Assembly (NCBI GenBank): GCA_009746045.1
Contig: RPFO01000059.1
Span: 765,570 to 829,569, forward strand
From: Mesostigma viride
Taxonomy: Eukaryota > Streptophyta > Mesostigmatophyceae > Mesostigmatales > Mesostigmataceae
Length of the DNA: 64,000 nucleotides
Reading direction: 5' to 3'
Made by a program: the position numbers and the translations under genes. Under the pieces are notes generated by a model. It was not told the origin of the DNA. It searched no databases and saw only the letters and a program-made list of their open reading frames with translations. Positions 1 to 12,800 of the stretch are shown here, piece after piece; the first letter of the stretch is position 1, and each line of letters starts with the position of its first letter.

Positions 1-664
1 TGATGCAATGCACGTGGTACTGGATCCAGCAAACAAAAAGCAGGATAGGGAGGCCGCATCTAATGAGAAACCCAGCCTCTCGTGCCCATATGGGAAGGCT
101 TCAAAACCTGGGTTGCTCTTTGAAAACTGAAGCTTGGTTTGCTTTCGACAAGAGCAACCGTTTTTACTTGCTGATGTCCATCCCAATCTCTCTATCACAA
201 AACGCACTTGACGTGCTCACCAATCCGCTTGCTCGCAACTCCAAACTTGCGAAATGGATACCCAACAGGGACAAACCGCGCACCGTTGCATCCCGCCACA
301 TGCTCGTGCGATCATGAGTACTACCAATAATACCTAGTAATAGTACCTAGTAGTACCTATGCAGTTGTGCCTAGCAGTACCTACGCATGTCCGCGGCAGC
401 GCCATGCGAGCTCTGGTACTGGACATGCCTTAAGCCATCCTTAAAACATCACGCGCGTGCGCAGTGAGCATGGCTTAAGTCCTTAAGCTCAGGCTTGAAA
501 AGAAGGCATGAGAGGGGGGCATCCAAAGGGGGCCTATATGTGGGGCAGGGTATCGGGGGAGCCAGTGTTTCACACACTCCCATGCGAATGTGGTTATGGA
601 TTCACAGCCAGACCAGTCATGTGATGCACGTGCTAGCCACACATCTGCACGCAGGGCCACGCAC
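1..664. other. Left-edge stretch with no supported exon
   Basis: I see no convincing coding exon here. An open frame at 3-317 on the plus strand has no recognisable domain and lacks the GC-rich composition of real exons in this window. Around 325-395 there is a short, irregular cluster of AGTACCT-like words. This stretch should lie 3' of the minus-strand gene whose last visible exon ends at 665 with a good donor site, so a further exon of that gene may be hidden here or lie beyond the window. Confidence 0.4.
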
Positions 665-3600
665 CATCCGGCCGTCCGACCCGTCCACCTCCATCAGCTC
701 CGCGTTGATGTGCAGGTACGGGTCGGAGATGAGCGTGACGATGGCGCCCCCCATCGCGCGCAGGAGGAAGCGCTCCCTGCACGCGCCCTGGAAGCGCAGC
801 TCTGACGCCATGAGCGGCAGGATACCTGGAGAGGGAGGGGGTGGGAAAGAGGGGGCCGAGGGATGGGGGGGTAGGGGGCGGGGGGGGAGAGGGTTCAGAC
901 ATAACCACGGAAAATGGGTGTTGCCAAGAGCAAACGTTCAATCCATCTCACCAAGGAAGCGTTGAAGCCATCAGGCCACATTAGGCTGCAAGGTGTGCAC
1001 AAGTGGGAACTCCTTGGTGACTGATACCTGAATGCACACGGACAGTCCGAAGGCACCACTGCCCAGATCTGACACTTCCACGGGATGGCTGTCACAAAGT
1101 TCAGCAGGTTTTTCCTACAAAGTTATGGGCGTCAGGATCAGGAGGGACTGGAAGGCTGCCATTGAAACAGCAGGATGGCCATCGCAGGAAAGACATGCAT
1201 GGTGTCAAGTGGCAGTTGCCCATGACTGCATCTTACTAAAGGTTTTGCCGGTGACTTCAAGGCAGCTCGCCTGCACTTTCACATCAGCATGGCGAGGGAG
1301 AGCAACCCTGTAAAAGGGATCGCTCATGAAAGGCTATCCGTGTGAGGACACTCTCCGCGACGACCTACCAATCCCCCAAGAATAAAGCTTTCTCGACATC
1401 TGGGCTGGCCAACAAGCAAGCACCGCCTTGAGAAAAGAATGATGGCCACCGACTGGCACGCTGACCACCTTGATACACGCTCAGGGCAGTCCCTCATCTC
1501 CGATTATCAACGCATCATCAGCACACTGCACCTCCAGAATGTGCGCAATATGTACGTTGTCCAACTGTGTCCATGCTGGTGAACACACGGCAGGACCCGA
1601 TGTGCAAGCCATACGCATGCTGCCCATTGGCCACTAGCAACCACCCCTTCACCATGGGTGTTTGCAAATGGGTGGCCTTACCCCCCCGCATTGCTTTACG
1701 GTAGCTGAAATACGTACCATTGCCGCGCACATTGCTGTCAATGTGTGCAAGCAGCCCAGTGTCTCACATTGCCCTACTGCCACCTGCCACACAGTTGCCC
1801 ACTCACACTGAGGCTCCTCGCTCTCCGCGAACCGGCACGCGCCGCGCACGCACGTCCCTGGCGACACCTGGCACTGCTCCTGGGCGATGCACTCCCGGCC
1901 GGGGCATCCCCTCGTCGAGTGCACGCGCACGATGGCCGACCCGCTGTTGTCCACGTAGCAGCCATACACGCCGGCTTCCTTGCCGCATGTATCCGCCACG
2001 CCCAGGAACAGGCGGGTAGCCAGCCGGGGGACCACGAACCTGGCGCGGCGCATGGAGGTCAGACAGGGCAAATTTTCAACACTACATTGTCATAATTAAA
2101 AAAAAATACAAAAGTAATAGTAATACAAAAAGATATCATTAGACGCGATGCCATGCTCGGATTCGAGGGTAACGACCACCGCAGTAAGCAGTGCAGCCGC
2201 TGCCATTATCCCTGGGGCCACAGCTCCATATGAGAGTGCCCATTTTACAAGCCATGCAGGTGAGAGTGTCGTAACATGCTGCTTGCACCCACATGACCCA
2301 AGTTGGATGCAAATAAACCAGAAAGCCCAGGCAGCATACGGTGTGGTTGCTTGAAAAAGAAATCAACCAGGCATCCTCATGACCACAGATCGGGCCCCAA
2401 TCGGACGCAACAGCGCCAACACAAGGGATGCCATGTGACGACATTGTGACGAGCATGTGGCCTAGTTTCAACTGCCAAGATGTACGGCACACCCATCTTC
2501 ACTTTGGCAATTGGATACAAGGACGAGCGAAAAGCAAGAATACATGGCGCTCCTTGCGCTTATTCACAGAAAGCAAACCCAAGATTCACATCAACACGTA
2601 CAAGACATACACGATGGCACGGCCCCTCAATTCACTTATCATTTATCACAGGACTCCTAGTGTACAGGGAACCTAACGATGCCATGGTTTTGTGTTGTAT
2701 CCTTGTACAAATGATCAAAGAAAATGATCTCAAACACAAAAGATAGCATCATTTCATACTGGATGTATGTTCCGAGGAGAGCAGAGGCAGCATAAACACA
2801 TACTCCTCATAGCATAGCTTCCATAGAAAAGCTCCTGCAAGCTTGCGCCACCACTCACCACTGCGGCCGCCCATGCATGCCTCCCCTATATTCGTACCGC
2901 CAGTCAGGCCCATGCCACCACTCACTGCTGCGGCCGCCCCGCGTCGTCCAGCCCGTCCCCAATGTAGAACACCTGCCCCAGTGAGATGTAGTAGAGCGTG
3001 CGGAAGGTGGAGCCGATGCCCTGCGGGCGGAAGTCCACCGTCGCGGGCTCTGTGATGCGTTCGCCCCCTGATGCTGGCGTCTCCGGGCCCAGGAACATGC
3101 CGACCAGCGCGCCGTGGGGCCTGCGGTGTGTGCCGATGTGTGTACATGCGTGTCCATGTGGATGACACATGTGGTGAGGGGGGCAGAGACCAGACGGCTT
3201 TTGAGAGAGAAAAACATGGGATGTTGAATGGAGAAGTACGCAGCTCTGCAAGCAGAAACAACATGTGAGTGGTAGACCGCAGAGGTTCCTCTGGGAAGGC
3301 ATGCGCCTGAAGCAAGGGGGGAAGCAGCGTGTTGGAGGTGTTCATGAAGGGATTGAGCGCGGGCATGGAGGGGGAAGAGGGGTTGCAGGGAAGAACGAAA
3401 TGCAACAAGAGCGCCGAGCAATGTCGTTAATAAATCAGCTCGACAACAACCCAGGCAACATGCAGAGCTGCCAACCTATCCATACAACAACCGTTTCGGT
3501 CATCGTGCGTGCGAGCAGCATGCGAGCAAAGAAAACAGAGCTATCGCAAACTGCTGTACATGCAATGTGTGCCACATCTTTATCTGCATACTAAAGTCCA

Positions 3601-5460
3601 CGCCTCACCCCTGGTAGCCGCTGATGGTCACATTCGGCGGCTTCATGCCCGCTCCCGGCACGCTCACGTCGGCCATCAGCGGGTCGCCCCCCGCCACCAG
3701 CCGGCCCCCATCCAGGGTGGACATGCACAGCGTGGGGGTGCCCCGGGGGGTGACTGCAGCGCCAAACAGGCCGCTGTCCCCCCGCGCACGCCCAAAGCAG
3801 AATGCTGCCTCTCCCGTTAGGTTGAATGTAAGGATCTGGGGAGATAGAAAGGGATGAGGGGAGTAGACAAGGAGGCCAGATGTAGACAAGGGGGGCAGAA
3901 GGGGAGTCCGTCAGCCTATCAGAAGCATCAATCGCTCATGAGCGCTTGAAGCCATACCTACATCATGCAGAGATATAGGAACAAGAAAAGGTTGTCGACC
4001 ATCGCCATCATGTGTTTGCATCTGACAAAGCAGCATAAGCCGCCTCTGTACATGATGGTGAAGATGGCGCCGGTTTGACAAAAGTACTTTCTTCAACACA
4101 ATTACACTTCTGGTTGAGTTGTTCCAAAAGAAAACAGCGTCACTACGTGAAAATTAGGGAGCTAGCGTAAAGCAATCCCCATTCCACGCTATGGCCAACA
4201 TGCTGACATACGTCTCAGGTATCCCTCATTTGCTAAGGTTGCAGCAAACAGCAGCAAAGGCACCCACCTCAGGCACGTCCCCTCCACACACAGGGATGGC
4301 TTTAGGGATGCTCTCGGGCCGCCATGGCGCGCTACCGGGACCATACCCGGTGAGGTCACCGCGGGGAATGGGCCACACCGCTAGCTCCTGCGCGCTGGCG
4401 TCCACCGCTGGGGAAGCAAGGGTCCGTTGGGCGTGGTGGCAAGGCAAGAACATGGGTGTGGTGTCATGGAAAAACCATGGGCATGTTGCAAGGCAGGGGC
4501 CATGGGTGTTGGTGACCAGGGTGCGTCAAGGAGGAAGTGGAGTAAATGGAAGCCATACGCCGTGTTACTGCAAACAATTTGGTTTGAATCCATCATGGGT
4601 AGGCTAGGGCTCATGTTCAACTCAGACCATGCAATAACGATAGTGTGCAAATGGTAGCATGCCACGGCCTACTGCCCCAGTCCCACAGATGGCATTACCA
4701 ACACAGCATGTCCGTCCAACCATGACATGTCCGACCACATTATGTCCGACCATCGACTGCATTTGGACCAGGCACCTTCATATAGATTAGCTCCTTTGAG
4801 ATAACTCAGATAAAGGTTGCAGCCCACCAGGTATACTGGTAATGATGGTGTGGTAGAAATAGTGTGGGAGCCAGACACTGCACCTTGCAATAATTTCATG
4901 CCTACAAACGAACCTTTCCCAGCCAAGCTGCTAGGCGATTGGGGTATAGTGCCAGCTCGTGCTGCGTGTATCTTCTAATTCTATGACAAAGTTAGATATC
5001 TCACATTCCTCTGTCTGTCTTATCCAGGTGCATAGCAGGCAGAAGCTTACTAAACAACGTACTACTACACAGCTTACTAAACAATACGTTGCATATGACG
5101 CCGTGTGAGACTGCTACATTTCACGATGTGCTACATGTGAAGGAAAAGTTCATCGCTCCCGCCACAAAAGCGCACGAAGCACGTAAGGACGCACGGACTG
5201 CCCATGTTCTCTTCGCTCCCACAATTGCCATATGCACAAAACTTGATCGCCGTTAAAAGTTTGCCGAATATGGAATGTCCAGCAACAACAACGTTGCAAT
5301 GGACGCGAGGGAAGGGGACTTTCGTAGGGTTACCTGGAACAGTGAGCTTGCCTTCCTGGCCAGCCAGAAAGATAACGTCCCTCGCTGTCACCAGGATACG
5401 GGTATCTGTATCCAGAACAATGCAAGTGGCCACAGAGCAAAGCGTTAATCGCCACGACAT
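665..5460 (-). CDS. Unrecognised, probably secreted protein; seven exons, 3' end not found
   Basis: Seven minus-strand exons join with matching splice phases: 5195-5460, 4776-4927, 4268-4407, 3609-3835, 2926-3120, 1807-2039 and 665-825, giving 458 codons with no stop. The proposed start ATG is at 5460. The N terminus (MSWRLTLCSVATCIVL) is short and hydrophobic, as in a secretion signal. The part encoded at 2039-2926 contains FVVPRLATRLFLGVAD followed by a GxYGxYxDNSG-like stretch, a pattern I know from secreted beta-sandwich, lectin-like bacterial proteins. A cysteine-rich segment (about eight Cys, 1807-1960) and a last exon with ISDPYLHINAEL follow. I do not recognise the whole protein. The last exon ends at a donor (ATG|GTGCGT), so the gene continues. 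The exons look real because six junctions keep phase; the start and function are uncertain. Secreted or cell-wall location is inference. Confidence 0.55.
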
Positions 5461-6897
5461 AGCGGCACCACGGGTAGCGGACTTGCAGAATGCCCTGTGA
5501 CGTAATCGGCAAAGCTAGTTCTACGACCATTTAAAGACATGTATAGGTCTACCGCTGACCTGGTCCAGCAGGGCCACAAGGCTGAGTGGCCTGTCCGGCC
5601 GACTTGGATATCTGCAGAAGCAGCTGCAGCGTGCATAGCACCACAAGGTGGCACAGGCGACTCCCGGACATAACCGGTATTGTCCTTCCGGCGTCTAATT
5701 TTAGAAATCGCGTGCTTTCAGCCACTAGCTGTAGATAAACAAAGTTTAGCTATAGCCACATGACATTCTTCAGCACTTGCATTGTAATATTCAAATAATT
5801 TCGCATAGTAGTTGCATCCCCAAGGTTCCTGGTATAGGCGAGCAACCGTCATTTCTTTTCGCCTTTTAGACTGCGAGGATGCAAACAGTGACCAGTTGCC
5901 ATTGTTTCGGGCGCTCTTACGTGCAGGTCAACAACATGACTGTGTCCATCGTCGCACTGTGTTCAGTCGATCATTCTAGTAAAAAAAATCCCGGATAGAA
6001 TTCCAAACAGTCTATCCGCCAAGCAGTAAAGGTGAAAGCCTAGTGCATGAAATGCCAATAGCTGCTTAAACCACTTCGCACCGCGAGAACAAGGTTGACT
6101 AAATAACAAAATGTAATTGCTACCAGCCGTAGGTCATAATTCCACGTGCAACTTGTAACCAAGACGTAAGGGGATGGTCAGTTATGTCAGTTTGCCACTC
6201 GCCACTCGCCACTGCTGACGTCTGACACCGCGGACAACTAGTTATGCTGCCGGCTTAGCCTTGAGTGTGTTTGGCTGTTTGCACGTTTGCACTTAGCACA
6301 GGTTTGCACACAGCCACACACACCCATGCAACCCTGATGCAACACTAATTCTGATGTGCGTTGCGTACGCGTCGCCCACCGCACGTGCCAACTCGTTGCA
6401 TGCCAGATGGCAATTTATTTGGCAGAGCTGCTGGATGATGATCGATGATACACCGCATTTTTCGCGGGAACAATCCGCTCGGTTCACTGATGATGCTCGC
6501 AAAATTGGCCTCGCGTGTGTTGCGCTGGTGCCAGCTGCGCCTGTGGTAAACAACGCGATGGAAACTTCTGCTAGCTGGGCTGTGATTTGCCGAATTTCCA
6601 TTCCAGGTCAGCCTCGCACGTGGCATTAATCCGCTACCTGAGCGAAATCAGGTAAAAACTGTAATTACGGGAAGGTTTATGAGAACCGACTCAGCTAAAC
6701 GCACGTTTGCTGGCCATTACGAAAACAGCCGTGGAGGCATTGCGCCCCATGGTGGAAAGCACGCATCAAACCCTGGCTTGCGAGCTACTCGGGTAATCTT
6801 ATCACTGCTTCTCGGCTTGTCGCCGCCGTGCGCTCTTCTGCCTGATTTCTAAATAAATCAGAGGCTAGTGTCAGCAGCTTTTCAAAAGTACGGCGGT
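5461..6897. promoter_or_regulatory. Divergent intergenic region
   Basis: About 1.4 kb separates the proposed start of the minus-strand secreted-protein gene from the proposed start of the plus-strand invertase gene, so promoters for both probably lie here. I see no clear TATA box, repeat or RNA gene. A 91-codon plus-strand frame at 6354-6629 and overlapping minus frames look like chance. Upstream, untranslated exons of the invertase could be present: the frame of its first exon stays open back to a stop at 6850 and there is an AG acceptor-like site at about 6874-6877. Confidence 0.4.
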
Positions 6898-9800
6898 ATG
6901 GTGCTCGAGGAAACACCACGCCATCTCGCCTCCGAAGGGGGGGCTTCCACGCATTCGAGGAGGCCGTCAATGACAAGTGGCTCCCATCCAGAAATTTATG
7001 AAGAGGCATGGTAGGTAAAATTTTCTATGGTTTTGCCCTCCCACCAACTAAGTCTTGACAGCGCATCTTTAGTAGCGTTGGCTAGTCCCGTCGTTATTTT
7101 GACAAACACGTCAGAAACAGCCCCATGAAGCCAGTGGTGCATGCGAGTGTGTTTGCTCTTTAGTTCGTTTGAGGAAAACTTGCGGCGAAACGGCATGTGC
7201 AGAATTTGTACCATTCCGACGTTGGTGTCGCTCCGTTCCGGGCCTGGTCGCGCGCTGACGACGCATGGTACTTGATTTTTCTGACTTGTCATCCATCACT
7301 CATACGTTGCGGAAATGCTTTATACATTTTAGCAATATGACCCATTATTATTTTCTTAGTAACTTAGGTATCTTTTTCGTTTGTGACGATTATATATTGT
7401 TTCGGGATGCTTTGTGCTAGTTCTACTTTGACTATTATTATCCAAGGCCTAACAAATAGTTGCTGAGTCAGTTAATTCGCGTCACTACAGGAGTGAAAAT
7501 GCTGCAATTTTTTGCCGCCACGCTTTATATCGATGTGGGGGTTCTCCTATGCTAACGTTTGGTTGATCAGGGGCATTTTGTACCCATCGCTGCAGGCAAC
7601 TCTTGAGATCTTCCATCATGGAATGTGATGGGATGCCATTCGGCACTATTGCCGCCCAAGAGCACCGCTTTTTCCCTCAAGCGGACGCCCTCAACTACGA
7701 CCAGTGCTTCGTTCGCGACTTCATGACAAGTGGCGTCGCCTTCCTCTTGGCCGGGGAGACGGCAATTGTCCGCAACTTCCTCGTGAAGACGCTGGAGCTC
7801 CAGTCATGGGAGAGGCCAGAAGACTGCTTCACGCCGGTAATTCAGGAGATATCCCTCACACTTTCTACTGTGGTCAGTTTCACATGCTGTTCATGCAAGT
7901 GCACATCCTTTTATAGGATTTCCTTGCTTTGTCTATACTGCAAAATGGTTCTCTAATATGCTATGTGTTTCGAATTGTAGTTATTGGTTATTTTGCTGTG
8001 GTCGAGGTGCATGTGAAGAGCTTCTTTCTTAGTTAGTTGACTGAAACTTGGTTAATTAATTGGAATTAATTTGCGAATTCCTATTTGCTACACAACAGCT
8101 GGTCGCCAAGCGCACTTACAGTAGAGGTGTAAATCAGAGTTTTGCGAAGCTGCGCTCTGCAAGTTAAATTTAGATGCCTACTGGTAGGTTTTATCTTTAC
8201 ACATCAAACATCAGGTCAAGGCTGTTGTGGCCAGCAAATATGATACTATCATCCTATGCCATGACCATCTATGATGTGCCTGCGAATGCACAGCATGGCG
8301 CGCTATTTTTTTGCTTTCCCACCTGTCCTTAGTGGCGTCCACCCCCAACATGGGCCATGACTATTTATGGTGGGTATAATACCCTGGCAAACTAACCTTG
8401 CAACTTTTTGTTTATGCACAAGTACTGCGCCATTCTCGAAAAATTATGTTATGTCATAGCATATAGCATTAGGCAGATTCGTGCTACAGTAGTGGTGCTC
8501 TTGAGTGATGGATCCCAAGTTTCTTTGTCGAGTGCTACACAATTACACGCCTTGTGCCACTATGACTCGTGGTAAAGTATGATAGGAAAGAAGCATTTTT
8601 TTGTGTGGTGGTGGGGGCACATCTTGCTGGTGTAAAGAAACACCTTAGTTTTCTACATAATGGAACTAACGTTGATCGCAGCAGCATTCACTTCAATTTT
8701 AAAAATGGTATTCGGCTGCAACAGTGACCTCCGCGCTTGAAGCGCGCCTTGCATACAAGAGCAGCATCTGCACAGCATTAATCATGGTTCCGTGGTGTTG
8801 ACAAATGTTTTTCTGTTTTTATTTGAAGGAAGAGATTTGCCATGCAACCGGCTCACAGATGTGAATGCGTGATAACGTGGCCTTACGTGTTGTCTTATGG
8901 GTATGTGTGCAGGGAGAAGGGCTTCTGCCTGCCAGTTTCAAGGTCATAACCAACCCAAAGACAGGGGAAGAAGAGGTAAGCTGCACATGAGGCTCAATGC
9001 CTGCGCCACTTCCACTCAGCTGCCTTTGTGTTTCTATTAGTAATGTCAGTCAAGCAAATTATCATTCTGGGCATGTGAACTGAGGCAATTGAATGTCTTC
9101 ATGCTGGCTGGGAACAAGGAATGCTTTGCAGTGTATGATGGACCATTGCCTGTGAATGACGACACCGTTTAAGTTCTGATGTGACATGAAAATTCAGTGC
9201 AACTGCTCTATTTTTAATGTGTGCAAAATAGGCAGGGACAGCTTCGTCTGACCAGTATTGAATGGCACCCAGCGCTATTTGTCATTACTTCTCTAATTTT
9301 TTTAATTACCACTCCCTCTGTTGTCCTTTTGTGCAGGTGGAAGCGGATTTCGGTGAAGGTAGGTGGGCCCTAGCGAATACATTTCGAGGAACACGAGCGG
9401 TATCTTGTTGCCTGCGCATGGTGTTGCAATCTTTAAGCACGTTCAGCACGCTCTTATTGTCTAAATCTGGTTTTAAAACTAGGATATTTTGGAAGTGCCT
9501 GTGGGGGCGCATAAGGAGATTGTGCAAGTAACCACCATGTACCATGACACTGCTGGGCAAGTTAAACAGCTGTGCCCTCATTCTGAACGCTTTGTCTACT
9601 TGAACACTTGGTTTGTATGTTTTGTCTTTTGTTTGCCTTCCTTGTTTTTTGTTGTTACTATTTGTGGAGAATTTACCTGGCCTGGGGGGGTTCAATGCTT
9701 AATGTAAAATCTGAAGAGAAACTACGATGATTATTGTAAAATGAAGTGGATGTGGTCGCAAACCACATGCATGCCTTATGCCACAGTGGCCATTGGCAGG

Positions 9801-12800
9801 GTGGCCCCGGTCGACTCAGGTCTGTGGTGGATCCAGCTGCTGCAATTCTACACCCACGTCTCCGGCGACAACATGGCATTTGAGCCCGAGTTTCAGAAGG
9901 GCGTCCGACTCATCCTCAAGCTGTGGTAAGCATATGGCGGTTTAGGTGCAGAACACGGAGATGGGCTGCTTCTCTTCCCTTGCTTCTAACATTAAAAATT
10001 TGTTCAAGTAAAAGGATTTAGAACTTTGTTATGATAGTACCAGTGCATTCAGACATAGGTAGGAGCGTGTGGGTGTGAGTACCAGCAATTTGTGCTTGTA
10101 TTCATCTGGCCATCTTTTACAGGATTTGAAAACGACCTGCAGTGTTTCAGAAGCGAAACTTGCATTCGATTGATTCCCGCCAGTGGCTTGCAACCCTGCT
10201 GCCTCGTGCCTACTTGTCCCTCTGTGACCGCAGTCTGTCAGATTACTTTGACATGTTCCCGACCATGCTCACGTCGGATGGCTGCTGCATGATTGACCGC
10301 CGCATGAGCATTGACGGCCACCCGATTGAGATCCAGGCGCTCCTCTACGGCGCGCTGCGCTCAGCGGAAAAGGTATGCGGCCTGGGGTTGATAGCGCGGG
10401 GCTAGACCAGCTGCATGGAAGAAGGATGTTAGGATTTTGTTCGAATTGCTGAGCTTGCATCCTGTCCTAGACACATTGCAGGACCTGCAATCAGCATGGG
10501 CTGTGCTTGAAAGCCTTTAGGGGCATTGGATGCGTTAAGGAGGGCTGCTGATGTTATACTAATCGGAAGGAGGCTTTGCGGCGAGGGTAATCTACCTGTG
10601 CATCAACGACCCAGCAGGTTTGCAGTGGGTGGCATTTGTGCTGGCTTATGGCTGCAGAAGCCTATCATGGAAGCTCCTACGCACATCCTAATGAGGATGC
10701 AGACAAGGATTGGCAGGATGGTTGATGACCAAGACATCTGGCTATGCAAGCTAAGATGGTTTTGTAACAGCAAGTGTGCCATGTTTGTTGTTGTTTCAAA
10801 ACACACAATCTTTTTCTTGACCGCGGTCGCCATTGTGACCTAACAACACGCAGCACATTAGCTGAATGGTGGGTACCGGCTAGAGTTATCAGGAAATATT
10901 CTACAAATGTGAAGTGGATTACTTGTAGTTCTCGTTGTTTGTACTTTCTCAGCCTGTGCTCTTTGGCTGCTTGAATCCCTTGGCTGCACGGCTTGACGTA
11001 TGCCAGATCCTGGACCAGAGGGACCCAGAGAACGCGGCCCTGCTGAGAATCCTGGGGAAACGGATCTGCGCCCTGCGCTCCCACATCAGGGAGTTCTACT
11101 GGGTGGACCTGGCGACCCTGAACTACATCTATCGGTGAGTGGATATCTTAAGTGCATCCAGCCATGTAGTAAAAGCAGGCTTGCAGTGGGCTAGCTATCT
11201 GAAACCGCTTCTCTGCACTATCTGCACGTTTTGTAGGGTTGACGTGTAGTAAAACATTCCAATAGGTAGTAGGTGCAGGATATGCATTGACACGTTAGAG
11301 TGGGCAAGTTTCTACGGTTTTGGTATCATTGGGGCAGTGCACTGTAATTCAAACAAAGGTAATTTTCAAAGTGCTTTTATTTCTCTAAACCCGGGGGCCA
11401 TAAAATATTCAATTTTTGCCTCTCATCAGCATTCCACTATGCCTTAACTGGCAATGCAGTGAGAAGCATTGCTGAAATATGCTGTTTATTGCTTTCTGCC
11501 ATTCTCTTCTTTCCACGGCGGCCAGGTTCAAGACGGAGGAGTACAGCGACGATGCCATCAACGTCTACAACGTCTACCCCGAGTCCATCCCCGACTGGAC
11601 CATGGACTGGATGCCCAGCAGGGGTGGCTACCTGATTGGCAACCTGGTACACTTGTCCCCCATTTGCTAGCAAACGTGTTTTATTCCCTCCTCTCTGCTA
11701 TCCTTTTCCCAATGATGGCTAGATTCCTACCTTATTGAGTTACTTTTGTTGGAAGATAGGAGGGGGGGTTACAGGTTCATCATGGGCTTTGCCATTTGAA
11801 TGACTAGTTGGCGGGCTATTCATACATGATGAGCCTTCTTCTCCACGATACCCAGCACAAGGCTCTGCACAGTACTTGGATGAGCCCACATGACCGATGG
11901 AACGATACGCTTTCTCGTGCTCTTGCAGGCGCGCCCTTTTTCTGCAAATGGGCCTTGAAATGCAAGTACAGGGGTATCTGCACCTACTGCACGAAATAAT
12001 CTCTATCTTTATGTCAGCCAGCCTAGCAGGAGGCATTATTCAAACATGCGAAATACTTGCCTCAACTAATTTTTGCCTGACTATGTCTCCTGTGTAAATG
12101 ATTATCTGTTTCTGCAGGGGCCTGCGCGCATGGACTTCAGGTTTTTTGCGCTGGGGAAGTAAGTGCCAGCGGAAGATTAGGCTTAGTTGTCCGACCTTAC
12201 AGATCTATCCAGTCATGCTTGTGCAGCAGAGCGTGCCACTTCCCTATGCCTGGATTTCCATGATTCTTGCAGTGTGCGTATTTGGAGAGGTCTGTTCATG
12301 TGCCTTCGAATGCAGAGGTGGTTGGTCGTTGCATTGATCATGTCAACATTCTTTGTGGTGGTGTGCGTTAACGTTCGCAAATTCGTCAGCCAATTTCTCC
12401 GTATTCACCATCAATAGTTTTTTGTCTAAAGATAGGAAAGTTCGTAATGCCGCAATATGTTCCATGGTTGACTCTGTCTGCAAGTTTGCAGTTCAAAGTT
12501 AAATGCTGCGGATGATCGATCTTGGTGCTTTACTACGTAATCAGGGCATATGTGTAATTAGATGGATGATATCAGGGCATTATGGATGTCACTAATCAGA
12601 GCATATGTGTTTGCATAGATGGTATCATCAAACTTCTGATTATGTCGCAACGATGCAGCTCATGTCCTGTGCCTGTATCTATCATGCCTTGCTTACATCG
12701 GCTAAAAGCTCATGTGCCTTCTCTCGATTTACTGTTCTTGTCTCTGTACTCGCAGCCTGTGGGCAATTGTGTCCAACCTGACCACGCCGGAGCAGAGCGC

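Noticed and set aside
3-317. 104-codon ORF at the left edge
   Set aside because: No motif, no splice or start context and composition unlike the exons here.
665-825. Root-cap/LEA-type protein for the left-edge gene
   Set aside because: SDPYLHINAEL recalls a motif of that plant family, but the rest of the protein does not follow its domain order, so the name was not used.
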